Part shown: positions 40,853 to 50,100 of the stretch, piece by piece | Layout of the letters: each line of letters begins with the position of its first letter | How positions within the stretch are numbered: the first letter of the stretch is position 1 | DNA from: Dyadobacter tibetensis Y620-1 | GTDB taxonomy: Bacteria > Bacteroidota > Bacteroidia > Cytophagales > Spirosomataceae | DNA length: 64,000 nucleotides | NCBI RefSeq assembly: GCF_000566685.1 | Contig: NZ_AZQN01000008.1 | Location: 124,001-188,000, forward strand | Direction: 5' to 3' | Program-made: the position numbers and the translations under genes | The notes under the pieces: model-generated | Database searches by the model: none | The model's input: only the letters and a program-made list of their open reading frames with translations | Told to the model about the DNA's origin: nothing

Positions 40853-42496
40853 TTACTTTTTAGGCTCCGCTTTTTTTACAGGCCATACATATTCGAAGCG
40901 ACCATTAGAAGGTGCACCAAAGTAATTGACTTCCAATAGATCCAATCGTTTTTGATGTATAGCCCAGCGAGATTTAAAATCCTCAATATTTTTCTTTTCC
41001 TTTTGCGTCCAGGCCACCTCTGAAATAGCCGAAGCCCGGGGCCAGACCATGTATTCTACATAGGCGGGGGTTTTCATATATTCGGTCCAGACATTTCCTT
41101 GAACCCCAAGAATATGTTTGGCCTGATCGGCCGTAAGCACTGCCGGAGTGGGATCATAGGAATAAGTTTCGGCAAGGTCGGTAAAGCCCCCTATTGCTAC
41201 GGGCTGAGTAGCGGCATCAGCCTGGTAATGATCCAGGTAAACATAATTGCCCGGGGTCATGATTACGTCATGGTTCTGTTGAGCCGCCGTGATGCCCCCT
41301 TCTTCCCCTCTCCAACTCATAACGGTAGCATTTGGCGAGAGCCCTCCTTCCAAAATCTCATCCCAGCCGATCATTCTACGACCTTTAGAGGTAATAAACT
41401 GATCGATGCGGGTGATCACGTAACTTTGTAGTCCATGCTCGTCTTTCAAGTTTTCTTTTTTGATAAGCTCTTGTGCGAAACGACTATGCATCCATTGATC
41501 CTTAGGGCATTCATCTCCGCCTATATGTATATATTTGCTCGGAAAAAGATTGATTACCTCAGTAAGTACATTTTCCCAAAAGGTAAAAGTCTCCTCACGG
41601 GGCATGAAAACTTCATCATATACCCCCCATCTGGTACCTACCTCATAAATCTGATCGGGATTATTGCCCAGATGCGGATAGGATGCCAGAGCGGCTAAAG
41701 CATGTCCTGGTAATTCTATTTCGGGAATAACATTGACAAATCGTTCGGCAGCATATTGAATAACTTCCTTAATCTCCTCCTGAGTGTAGTAACCTCCATA
41801 GGGTTTTCCATCATATTGCCCGTCGGTATAGTGCCCCTTCATTGTCTGCTTACGCTGCGACCCTACCTCTGTCAGCCGAGGATATTGCTTGATTTCAATA
41901 CGCCAGCCCTGATCGTCCGTTAAATGCCAGTGGAACTGGTTTTGCTTATGAAGTGCTATTAGGTCAATGTATTTTTTAACAAAATCTATTGGCATAAAAT
42001 GGCGACTAACATCTAGCATTAGTCCTCTGTAACTAAAGCGAGGCACGTCTTGAATGCTAACCAGTGGGATTTGCCATTTTACCCCACCCACTTTCTTGTC
42101 ACTGAAAATCTCTACGGGAAGTAGTTGCAAAAGGCTCTGAACTCCATAAAAAGCCCCTTTTGCTGTGCGTGCCTGTATATTAACTCCTTTGGGCGTTACC
42201 AAAAGGCGGTACCCCTCTTCGCCTAGACCCGCATCTCCAGATAGGCTAAAAGCAATATCGCCTTTTCTGGAGACGGACTTCACCTCCAGTCCCGAGGCCT
42301 TTTTGAGCTGCCCGGATAGTAGCTCAGACACATGCTGCCAGGCCGAATCCTGAGGTGCGGAAATTTTCACCTGTGCCTTTAAATTATAATGACCTTTGGC
42401 AACGATCATCTGATTGGGTTGCGGTATGATACTCACCTGACTATAACCCGAAAGAGCCCAAAACACCCCTAACGTCAGCAATACTAAATATCTCAT
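40853..42496 (-). CDS. Beta-N-acetylhexosaminidase, GH20
   Basis: This 547-residue protein has a signal peptide (about 1-18). An N-terminal GH20b-like domain covers about residues 25-150. A catalytic GH20 barrel follows, with FSYRGLMLDVSRHFM, FHWHLTDDQGWRIEIKQYP and the catalytic pair Asp328-Glu329 in HIGGDECPKDQW, then MIGWDEILEGG and WRGEEGG. It hydrolyses terminal GlcNAc or GalNAc from chitin fragments or glycoconjugates by a substrate-assisted mechanism. It is divergent from a TonB-dependent receptor that may import the products. The C-terminal KKAEPKK tail is unusual but short. Confidence 0.95.
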   Translation of the reverse strand: MRYLVLLTLGVFWALSGYSQVSIIPQPNQMIVAKGHYNLKAQVKISAPQDSAWQHVSELLSGQLKKASGLEVKSVSRKGDIAFSLSGDAGLGEEGYRLLVTPKGVNIQARTAKGAFYGVQSLLQLLPVEIFSDKKVGGVKWQIPLVSIQDVPRFSYRGLMLDVSRHFMPIDFVKKYIDLIALHKQNQFHWHLTDDQGWRIEIKQYPRLTEVGSQRKQTMKGHYTDGQYDGKPYGGYYTQEEIKEVIQYAAERFVNVIPEIELPGHALAALASYPHLGNNPDQIYEVGTRWGVYDEVFMPREETFTFWENVLTEVINLFPSKYIHIGGDECPKDQWMHSRFAQELIKKENLKDEHGLQSYVITRIDQFITSKGRRMIGWDEILEGGLSPNATVMSWRGEEGGITAAQQNHDVIMTPGNYVYLDHYQADAATQPVAIGGFTDLAETYSYDPTPAVLTADQAKHILGVQGNVWTEYMKTPAYVEYMVWPRASAISEVAWTQKEKKNIEDFKSRWAIHQKRLDLLEVNYFGAPSNGRFEYVWPVKKAEPKK

Positions 42497-42644
42497 GACC
42501 TCCTGTTTATCAATTTTTAATTAAAATATTTTAATAATGTCGCAATTTATACCCTTAATTTTTCAAAAATCATATAATTCGGTTTTTTTTCGTTTTAGAT
42601 GTAACATATTCTGTATTTACGCCGTTAAAATTTGTAAACGTGGG

Positions 42645-42676
42645 TTTGACAATTCTTTTTCAAATTCTGATCTTTG
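42645..42676 (+). promoter_or_regulatory. Putative promoter of the TonB-dependent receptor gene
   Basis: TTTG at 42645-42648 and GATCTTTG at 42669-42676 are spaced by 20 bases. The -7 box has one mismatch to TAnnTTTG. It lies about 70 bases before the GTG start. Confidence 0.35.
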
Positions 42677-42744
42677 TTCCCACCACTACCTTCCAGACCT
42701 TCTGGCAATATTTGATTTCTATATAAAATTATAACCCCTTTATT

Positions 42745-45174
42745 GTGACTCGACATTTCCCTATCAGTGCTATTCTACTATGTTGTTTATCCATTGCCCA
42801 GACCCACGCAGGGAAGGCCAATATGCTCCGGAGTTCAGCAACTTCTATCGTCTTAGGGGTGGAAGGCAGCAAAATAATCGGCAAAGTAGTTGAGGCCGGC
42901 AACTCAAATGCGGTAAGTTTTGCTACCGTAGCCCTGATGGCAGCCAGAGATTCTTCGATAGCAGATGGTGCAGTAGCGGACGAAAATGGGGTTTTCTCCA
43001 TTACTAATGTAAAGGCAGGCTCCTATTTGTTGAGAGTAACCAATATGGGCTATCAGACCTTGACGGTAGATAAGATTGCCGTTAACGCAGAAGCGAATGT
43101 TGTGGACGTAGGTACCTTAGTACTCACAAGTGAAGCTACTAAGCTCAACGAAGTGGTGGTAAGGGCGGAGAAGACTATGATCATCAATGATATAGACAAG
43201 AAAATCGTCAATATCGGGCAGGACATGCTCGCTACCAGTAATAATGTTAGCGACTTACTGGAAAAGGTACCTGCGGTATCCCTGGATGAAAATGGCAATC
43301 CACAGGTACGTGGAAAAGGCAATGTAGTCGTGCTAATAGATGGCAAACCTTCCAGCATGTATGGCAACGATCTACCGACCATCTTAAAATCATTTCCGGC
43401 CGATTTGATAGAGCGCATCGACGTAATGACGACTCCTTCGGCCAAATACGAAGGCGATGGAGCCTCGGGAGTCATTGATATTATCACCAAAAAAACGAAA
43501 ATTCAAGGTGTTAATGGAGGTGGTAGGCTTACCTTAGGCAATAAGGATAATTATAATGGATCGGGGAATGTGAGCCTGAGAAGGGGTAAGCTAGGGGTAA
43601 ATGCTTCGGCTAGTGCGGCCATCCGCAATCGCTATTGGAAGCGCACATTAGATCGTGTCAATCTGCTTAGCGAAGAAACTACCTACCTTTCACAAAATGG
43701 GACTGGCGGCAACTACGACGGAGATCTTTTTGGCCGGTTCGGAATCAATTATGATTTCACAGAGAAAACTACTCTTTCTGGAGGAATGAATTATTCCAGA
43801 AATTATTTTGTCAATACAACCGATTATCTGAACCTTACTACCAATGACGCATCAACTGTATTAGAAGAGTTCACCAGAACGTCAGACCAGGATGGTATAG
43901 GCGACAATATGAATATGTACGTCGATCTTCGGCAGAAATTCCGCGAAAAAGACCATCTCCTCAGTTTTACGGCGAGCTATTCTATTGGAGGTTCCGACAG
44001 TGATACAGACTTCGAACAAGTGGGCAACCTTGCCTCCCTCCTCCTCAGCCAGCAAAACAACAAAGTCAACGACCGGAAATCAATTTATCTGAATTCGGAT
44101 TACACCTGGCCGGTAACACCAAAAGCGACCGTAGAAGTAGGTGTGCGTGCTCGCTTTAACACGGATGACAATACCAATAGCTTTTTTATATACAATCCTG
44201 AAAGTGAGGATTATCTCTTCGACCCAAACATTAGCAATATTTTTTCCTATTCAGATGCGCTTTATACAGGTTACTCCACCTTCTCACAAAAAACTGATTT
44301 ATGGGGCCTGAGAGCTGGCTTAAGGGTTACTGACTACAATCAGACCATCAATCAGGTTAACATCAACCAATCCTTTGATGTTCATTTTCTAACATTGGTA
44401 CCTTCTTTAGCCGTGACCAGGAAACTCTCTGACGCAGCACAACTTAAGCTAAATTATAGCCGCAGGGTGCAGAGACCCAACGCAGCCTGGCTGAATCCAT
44501 TTACCGATGTATCGGATCCACGAAATCTGAACACAGGAAATCCGAACCTGAAACCTGAGTTTACCCATAAAGCAGAATTGGGTTATTCAAATTATGAAGA
44601 GAATACTGGCTTCGGTCCATCACTTTTCATGGATTATAGTAATAATGCAATCACCCGAATTAAGACCATCGACGAAGAAGGGATTTCCACTTCGCGATAT
44701 GATAATGTAGGTCGGGAGCTCTCTTATGGGTTCGAGACTGACTTTTTTCAGCGCATCGGCGAAACAGTAAAAATAAATGCAAGCGGAAGACTCTTTCGCA
44801 GCGAAGTAGTGTCCGCTCTCGCGCAGATAGATAACAGAACCTGGAGTTATTCCGGAAACGTGAATGCCTTTATAAAACTCCCACTAGACTTTAGAGCATC
44901 TGCCTATATCAATTATGAAGGACCTAGAGCCGTGGCTCAAGGTAAACGCGAAGGTGTGATGGTAGCCAATATGGGTCTTCGCAAAAATTTTATGGAACGA
45001 AAGGCAACCCTTTCCTTAAGTGTCCAGGATATATTTCTCTCCAGGGCCTATAAAACGCAACTAGCCACCAGCACTTATTTACAGAATTCATTGTGGCAAC
45101 AGACCAATCGTCAGATGAGCCTTACTTTTCAATATCGTTTTGGAAAAATTTCGGCTTCTAGTGATGACGCCTAA
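42745..45174 (+). CDS. TonB-dependent receptor of the OMP_b-brl_3 type
   Basis: This 809-residue protein starts at GTG (42745). A signal peptide is followed by a carboxypeptidase-D-like domain (IIGKVVEAGNSNAVSFATVA) and a plug domain with LEKVPAVSLDENGNPQVRGKGN and VLIDGKPSSMYGNDLPTILKSFPADLIERIDVMTTPSAKYE. The outer-membrane barrel follows, ending SLTFQYRFGKIS. The plug signature (LIDGKPS, SAKYEGDGASGVIDIITKK) is typical of the PF14905 group, which differs from SusC. The ligand is unknown; a role with the divergent GH20 enzyme is possible. It converges with the ThuA gene through a very strong terminator. Confidence 0.9.
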   Translation: MTRHFPISAILLCCLSIAQTHAGKANMLRSSATSIVLGVEGSKIIGKVVEAGNSNAVSFATVALMAARDSSIADGAVADENGVFSITNVKAGSYLLRVTNMGYQTLTVDKIAVNAEANVVDVGTLVLTSEATKLNEVVVRAEKTMIINDIDKKIVNIGQDMLATSNNVSDLLEKVPAVSLDENGNPQVRGKGNVVVLIDGKPSSMYGNDLPTILKSFPADLIERIDVMTTPSAKYEGDGASGVIDIITKKTKIQGVNGGGRLTLGNKDNYNGSGNVSLRRGKLGVNASASAAIRNRYWKRTLDRVNLLSEETTYLSQNGTGGNYDGDLFGRFGINYDFTEKTTLSGGMNYSRNYFVNTTDYLNLTTNDASTVLEEFTRTSDQDGIGDNMNMYVDLRQKFREKDHLLSFTASYSIGGSDSDTDFEQVGNLASLLLSQQNNKVNDRKSIYLNSDYTWPVTPKATVEVGVRARFNTDDNTNSFFIYNPESEDYLFDPNISNIFSYSDALYTGYSTFSQKTDLWGLRAGLRVTDYNQTINQVNINQSFDVHFLTLVPSLAVTRKLSDAAQLKLNYSRRVQRPNAAWLNPFTDVSDPRNLNTGNPNLKPEFTHKAELGYSNYEENTGFGPSLFMDYSNNAITRIKTIDEEGISTSRYDNVGRELSYGFETDFFQRIGETVKINASGRLFRSEVVSALAQIDNRTWSYSGNVNAFIKLPLDFRASAYINYEGPRAVAQGKREGVMVANMGLRKNFMERKATLSLSVQDIFLSRAYKTQLATSTYLQNSLWQQTNRQMSLTFQYRFGKISASSDDA

Positions 45175-45183
45175 AGTTTAGCT

Positions 45184-45234
45184 TATCGTAAACAAAAAAA
45201 TCCTCTGATATGGAGGATTTTTTTGTTTACGATA
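45184..45234. terminator. Perfect 22-bp inverted repeat, bidirectional terminator
   Basis: The arms at 45184-45205 and 45213-45234 are perfect complements (starting TATCGTAAAC and ending GTTTACGATA) with a 7-base loop, including A and T runs on both sides. It serves both convergent genes. Confidence 0.9.
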
Positions 45235-45247
45235 TCATTCGTCTGGA

Positions 45248-45994
45248 TTAACGAATACCCTTTCCTGTAGCAGCCCAATAGATACCTCCATAGAGGTGAT
45301 CCAGGAACGACTGGTCTGAATATACGAGACCTATGTGCCCCAGGCCGGTATAAAATGCCCGCCCCCCGTCGAAGGCATGGTACCAGGCGATGGGATGGAC
45401 ATCGCCCATGCCCGTCCCTTTAGAAGTCTTGGGATTATAGGTTTTCTCGTCCAGTGTAATCAGGAATTTCAGATAATTTGACTTATAAGGCTTCTGATAT
45501 TCATACCATTCGTCTGTCCAAAGCATCCGCTTAGGGAAGCGCTCTAACCCCGGAAAATTATTATCAACAACATCCAGATAAGCCGTCTGCTGAGCAGGGT
45601 GCGTGTTGAACATCATGCCCACCATACGGGTATACCAGTCCCAGTCATATTCTGTGTCAGCCGCCGCGTGCACACCTACCCAGCCTTTACCAGATTGAAT
45701 AAACTTTTCAAAGGCCGTTTGCTGCTCTGCATTCAGAACATCCCCGGTGGTATTTAAAAAAATAACCACATCATAATTTTTCAATTGTTTCTCATTAAAT
45801 ACGCCGGGAGACTCCTGCCAGTCCACGGAAAAGTTATGACGCTGTGCCAACTGCCGGACACCTGCTACACCCTCATGAATCGATTGATGATGGAAGCCCG
45901 CAGTTCGAGTAAACAATAGGGCTTTAAATTGTTGGGCATGAGCACCAATAGCAGTACCCAACACCAGGAAGAGTAAAATAGTTTTTTTGAACAT
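45248..45994 (-). CDS. Secreted ThuA-domain protein
   Basis: This 248-residue protein has a signal peptide cut near AHAQ. The mature chain is a single ThuA (PF06283) glutamine-amidotransferase-like domain: KALLFTRTAGFHHQSIHEGV, YDVVIFLNTTGDVL, GKGWVGVHAAADTEYDWDWY, TDEWYEYQKP and AFYTGLGHIGLVYSD, with HPIAWYHAFDGGRAFYTG. ThuA was first seen in trehalose use and recurs with oxidative (3-keto) sugar metabolism; the DUF1080 genes of this window are of the same theme. The catalytic role is not settled. It is monocistronic and convergent with the TonB-dependent receptor. Confidence 0.9.
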   Translation of the reverse strand: MFKKTILLFLVLGTAIGAHAQQFKALLFTRTAGFHHQSIHEGVAGVRQLAQRHNFSVDWQESPGVFNEKQLKNYDVVIFLNTTGDVLNAEQQTAFEKFIQSGKGWVGVHAAADTEYDWDWYTRMVGMMFNTHPAQQTAYLDVVDNNFPGLERFPKRMLWTDEWYEYQKPYKSNYLKFLITLDEKTYNPKTSKGTGMGDVHPIAWYHAFDGGRAFYTGLGHIGLVYSDQSFLDHLYGGIYWAATGKGIR

Positions 45995-46296
45995 TATAAG
46001 GAGTATATTAATTTTATCTCCGAATTTCTATATTTTTTATTTGAATGCCTAACCGGGCCACAGATAAATATGACAATAAGGGGCAAACGTATAATTATGG
46101 GAGCGAATATTCCCAGGAAGGGGTGCTGACTAAGAGGGAAGGTATTATTTTTGTGATCTTTTACTGCAGCAGGTTTGGTATATCTCTGGAATATTGATTA
46201 ATTTAAATTCTTAAACCTTCACTCAATTCCAGTGTCTAACCCCTATATTAGATAAAGTTTTAAGACAGTTGACTGTAAATCAATAAAATCATCAAT
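45995..46296. other. Divergent intergenic region, ThuA / LolA-like genes
   Basis: About 300 bases without a gene. TATTTTTG at 46146-46153 matches the -7 box, about 145 bases before the LolA-like gene; no fitting TTG lies upstream. Nothing else stands out. Confidence 0.4.
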
Positions 46297-47010
46297 ATGA
46301 AAAAATTAATAAATGTACTGATACTTATACTTTTTGTGTCGGTCACCAGTTATGGCCAGAAAATACCGGTTGATACTATTTTTGCAAACTATTATCAGGC
46401 CACCGGTGGCAAAAAGTTATGGGATTCGATCAAGACGTATACCTTAAAGCAAAGCTTTTCCGCCCCTTCTGCTACGCCCTACACGGCCGATATATCGGTG
46501 TCGATTCCAGAAAATGCAATGTACAAGTCCAAAACCATAATGAGACGGAGCTTTGTTTATGGCGTGAAGGATAAGGAAGGATGGATTAAAGTACCGATTG
46601 GAAGTAAAATGGACGTTCGTGACCTTAGCCCTGCCGAGCAGACCAATATGCGCTACGAAATATATGATCAGCTCGTACCTTTTATGGACTATCAAAATCG
46701 GGGATTTGTTGCCACAACCGTTGGGCAAGAAACACTCAACAAGGTGTTGACCAACCAGGTGGAGTTACAAGGGAAGGAAATCAAATATAATTTGTGGTTC
46801 GATGCCAAGACGGGGCTGCTTGTCCGGAAGAAGGAAACTATGGCCGGAGTAGAGACTACTACCGACCTTTCTAATTATACTAAATCTGATTTTGGGATAC
46901 TTTATCCTGCCAAAATGGTAGAGATTAACACTGTCGATAAAAAAGCGGTAACCATTGCTTCACAGTTGGAGATCAATAAATCTATACCTGAGGAAGTATT
47001 TATACGTTAG
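46297..47010 (+). CDS. Secreted LolA/outer-membrane lipoprotein-sorting-like protein
   Basis: This 237-residue protein has a signal peptide ending TSYGQ. The mature part opens with VDTIFANYYQATGGKKLWDSIKTY, a common start for this group, and runs as beta strands (YTADISVSIPENAMYKSK, NLWFDAKTGLLVRKKE, DLSNYTKSDFGILYPAKMVEIN) in the half-barrel pattern of LolA/LolB-like proteins. It is in the periplasm or at the outer membrane and probably binds lipid. The terminator at 47027 separates it from tamB, so a link to it is not shown. Confidence 0.75.
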   Translation: MKKLINVLILILFVSVTSYGQKIPVDTIFANYYQATGGKKLWDSIKTYTLKQSFSAPSATPYTADISVSIPENAMYKSKTIMRRSFVYGVKDKEGWIKVPIGSKMDVRDLSPAEQTNMRYEIYDQLVPFMDYQNRGFVATTVGQETLNKVLTNQVELQGKEIKYNLWFDAKTGLLVRKKETMAGVETTTDLSNYTKSDFGILYPAKMVEINTVDKKAVTIASQLEINKSIPEEVFIR

Positions 47011-47026
47011 TATTCCGATATTACCG

Positions 47027-47065
47027 AAAACCTGGGTCCTTTTCTAGAAGATGGCCCAGGTTTTT
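47027..47065 (+). terminator. Rho-independent terminator
   Basis: A 10-bp stem, AAAACCTGGG/CCCAGGTTTT (47027-47036 with 47055-47064), has an 18-base loop and is followed by T. Confidence 0.85.
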
Positions 47066-47114
47066 ATTATGACATACACTACAACCAAACATCAGCACAA
47101 AGGACCACGGGCCC

Positions 47115-50100
47115 ATGAAGAAAGTACTTAAGGTATTAGCAATTATTATACTCACACTCCTCCTAATATTGGGTATCGTTATCTATGGTATTCAAACCCC
47201 TTTTGGCCAAAACCTGCTAACATCCCAAGTAAATACCTTCCTCCGAAAAAAGCTTCGAAGCAATGTAAATATCGAAAAAATACGATTTGATATTCCCGAT
47301 TGGATCGTTTTAGAAGGCGTCTTCTTCGCAGATATGCAGGGGGACACTTTACTATCCGGCCGTAAAATCAGGATGGATTTGGACATGTATAACCTGATAA
47401 AGGGTGATGTCGGCATCAATTCGGTGGAGGTAGATGGCCTTACCGCCAATATTCACCGCTCTTTACCAGACACAGTATTTAATTTTCAGTTTATTGCTGA
47501 TGCTTTTGCTTCGGCACCCGACCCCGCCGATACCCTCGCCAGTGAGCCTCTCAATATGCGTCTGGACAAAATAATCCTTAAAAACATACGTCTAACCTAT
47601 AAAGATGCCGTTATCGGAACCGATGCCTCCACTCGTATAGATTCGGCTTATATAGCATTTAAGGCATTTAATCCAACCACGTCCACTTATCATCCGTCAC
47701 AGGTTTTCCTGAAAAAAAGCGAAGCAGCCCTTCGTTTATACGAAGCGCTGCCCGTTAAAGCTGCACCCTCTCCCCCAGCAGATCCGAGCGACACCCTAAA
47801 TATCAATGTGGGAGACATAGACATTCAGCAATTTAAATGGTCCTTTATAGACGAAACCAGTGGACTTACCAATGGCGTAGAGCTAGGCAGGCTCAAGGGA
47901 CACGTAAATAAAGTCCATGTCGCCAGTCAGAATGTTGATATCCGGGATGTCCTAATCGACAACATGGATGCATTTGCAGCCTTTGAAAAAAAGAAGCAGT
48001 TAGTACCTGCTGCTACTTCAAAGGATGTGCCTCCGGCCGATATGTCCGCTTCGGCTGCGACTCCTGGATGGACCGCCCGGATTGGGACTCTGACCCTGAT
48101 AGACAATGCACTTCGTTACGATGACCATAATTCTCCGGCGATAGCCAAGGGCATGGATTATGCCCATCTTGCTATCAGTAAACTTAATGTATCGCTCAAA
48201 GATTTTCTCTTTTCTGATGACAATATTGCTGGAAATTTGGCCGCTGCCAGTTTCAGGGAGAAGAGTGGATTTGGAATCAACAAGTTCACCACCAATTTTG
48301 CCTATGGAGCGAAGCAAACCTACCTCAAAGATTTATTGCTGACAACAAGCAACACCACGCTTCGCGACGAACTTATACTCAAATATAATAACCTAAATGA
48401 GCTTTCTAATGATCCTTCCAAAGTTCAGGTAACACTCAATTTGAAGGATAGTAAGGTCGGCTTCGCTGACATTCTACATCTCGTACCAGATTTGTCCCAA
48501 ACACCTCCCTTTGAAAAAAATCCTAATGGAAATGTCTCTGGTTCGGCGCGTGTGAGCGGCACGGTGGACGACCTAAACATTGCAAATGCTCGATTTAAGA
48601 TGATAGATGCCACCGTCTTAGATCTGTCGGGCAATATTAAAGGTCTGCCAGACCCGGATAAATTAGGCCTCAATATTACCCTAAAGGAACTGTCGACCAC
48701 CAAGGCGAACTTAGTTAGTATGCTTCCTGACAGTACCCTCCCTGCTTCAATAGAATTACCCGACTCCATTCGTATCGTTGGTTCCGCGAAGGGGAATATG
48801 GCCAACATGGATCTTACGACTACTATCAATACCACCTTTGGCTCTGGCACTTTTTCAGGAAACCTTAAAAATATCACAGACAGCATAAGAGCTGAATACA
48901 ACGGAGACTTAGCTTTCGAAAATTTTGATATGGGCCGATTGCTAAAACAGCCCCCAGAAGAATTGGGAAAGCTAACTTTGAACACCAACTTATCTGGAAC
49001 TGGCTACGCTATGGGCACTATGCAAGCCAATATAACGGGAAATATCGCCAGTGCCTCGGTGAAGGGTTATACGTATAATAACCTAACCCTTGATGGGGGA
49101 ATAGACCACGGCAAGGCCAATGTCAAAGCAAACATAGAAGACGGTAATATTAATTTACGTTTAAATGGACAGGCCGACATTAGCCAGGAGTTCCCCACTG
49201 CTTCGGGTACCATGGAAATCGATCAACTGGATCTGACAGCCCTTAACCTTTATGCCGATTCGCTGGCAGTGAAAGGGAAGGTGAAATTTGATTTTCCCTC
49301 TACCAATCCCGAAAATCCGATAGGAACAGTAGACATCGCAGACCTTATGCTCACCCACCACGGCCGCCCGATTGGTGTAGACAGTGTTCACATGGCTCTG
49401 AGCGATAGTGCCGGAACAAAAATGGCCGAAGTAGCGTCTCCCATGCTCAAGTTGAATATGAGCGGAAATTATAATTATAATATCCTTGCTGATGCCGTTT
49501 TGACAGAGGTAGGACAGCATCTGAAGTCTCCAGACTTGACCTATACCGAAGTGAGTGAACCCGTGAATATTTCCATTTCGGCGACCTTAAACAACCACCC
49601 GGCTATCGGAATTTTCGTTCCGCAGCTACAAGAAATGCGCGGCGTCCGTTTCGATGCCCGACTGGACAATCGGGCAGACTCCTCTTTAGTTGCTATGTTG
49701 CAGCTGCCTCTAATGAGTTACGACAGCATCCGAACGGAAGGAGTTAAGATCGACTTTTTCAACCATACTAGTCAAGCTGGCATGAATGCCACGCTGAACC
49801 AGCTGAGTACCGGAGGCTTCCGCATGCAGAATGCTTCCCTGCAAACAGATATCGCCGATAATAATATTCGCTACGATTTTATTGTACGCGATTCAGTTCA
49901 AACGGAACGTCATGCACTGAATGGCAATATTGCTGTAGATGGCTCCCATTACAGCTTAAGTTTTCGGGATGGCCTTCTTATCGATTACAACCCATGGCAA
50001 ACTCCATCCGAAGGCTTTATAGAATATGCCCCCGACAGCGTCTGGGTTAATAATATCGCATTTCTTCGGGAAGGGCAATCCCTCAGAATCAATAGTAAGG

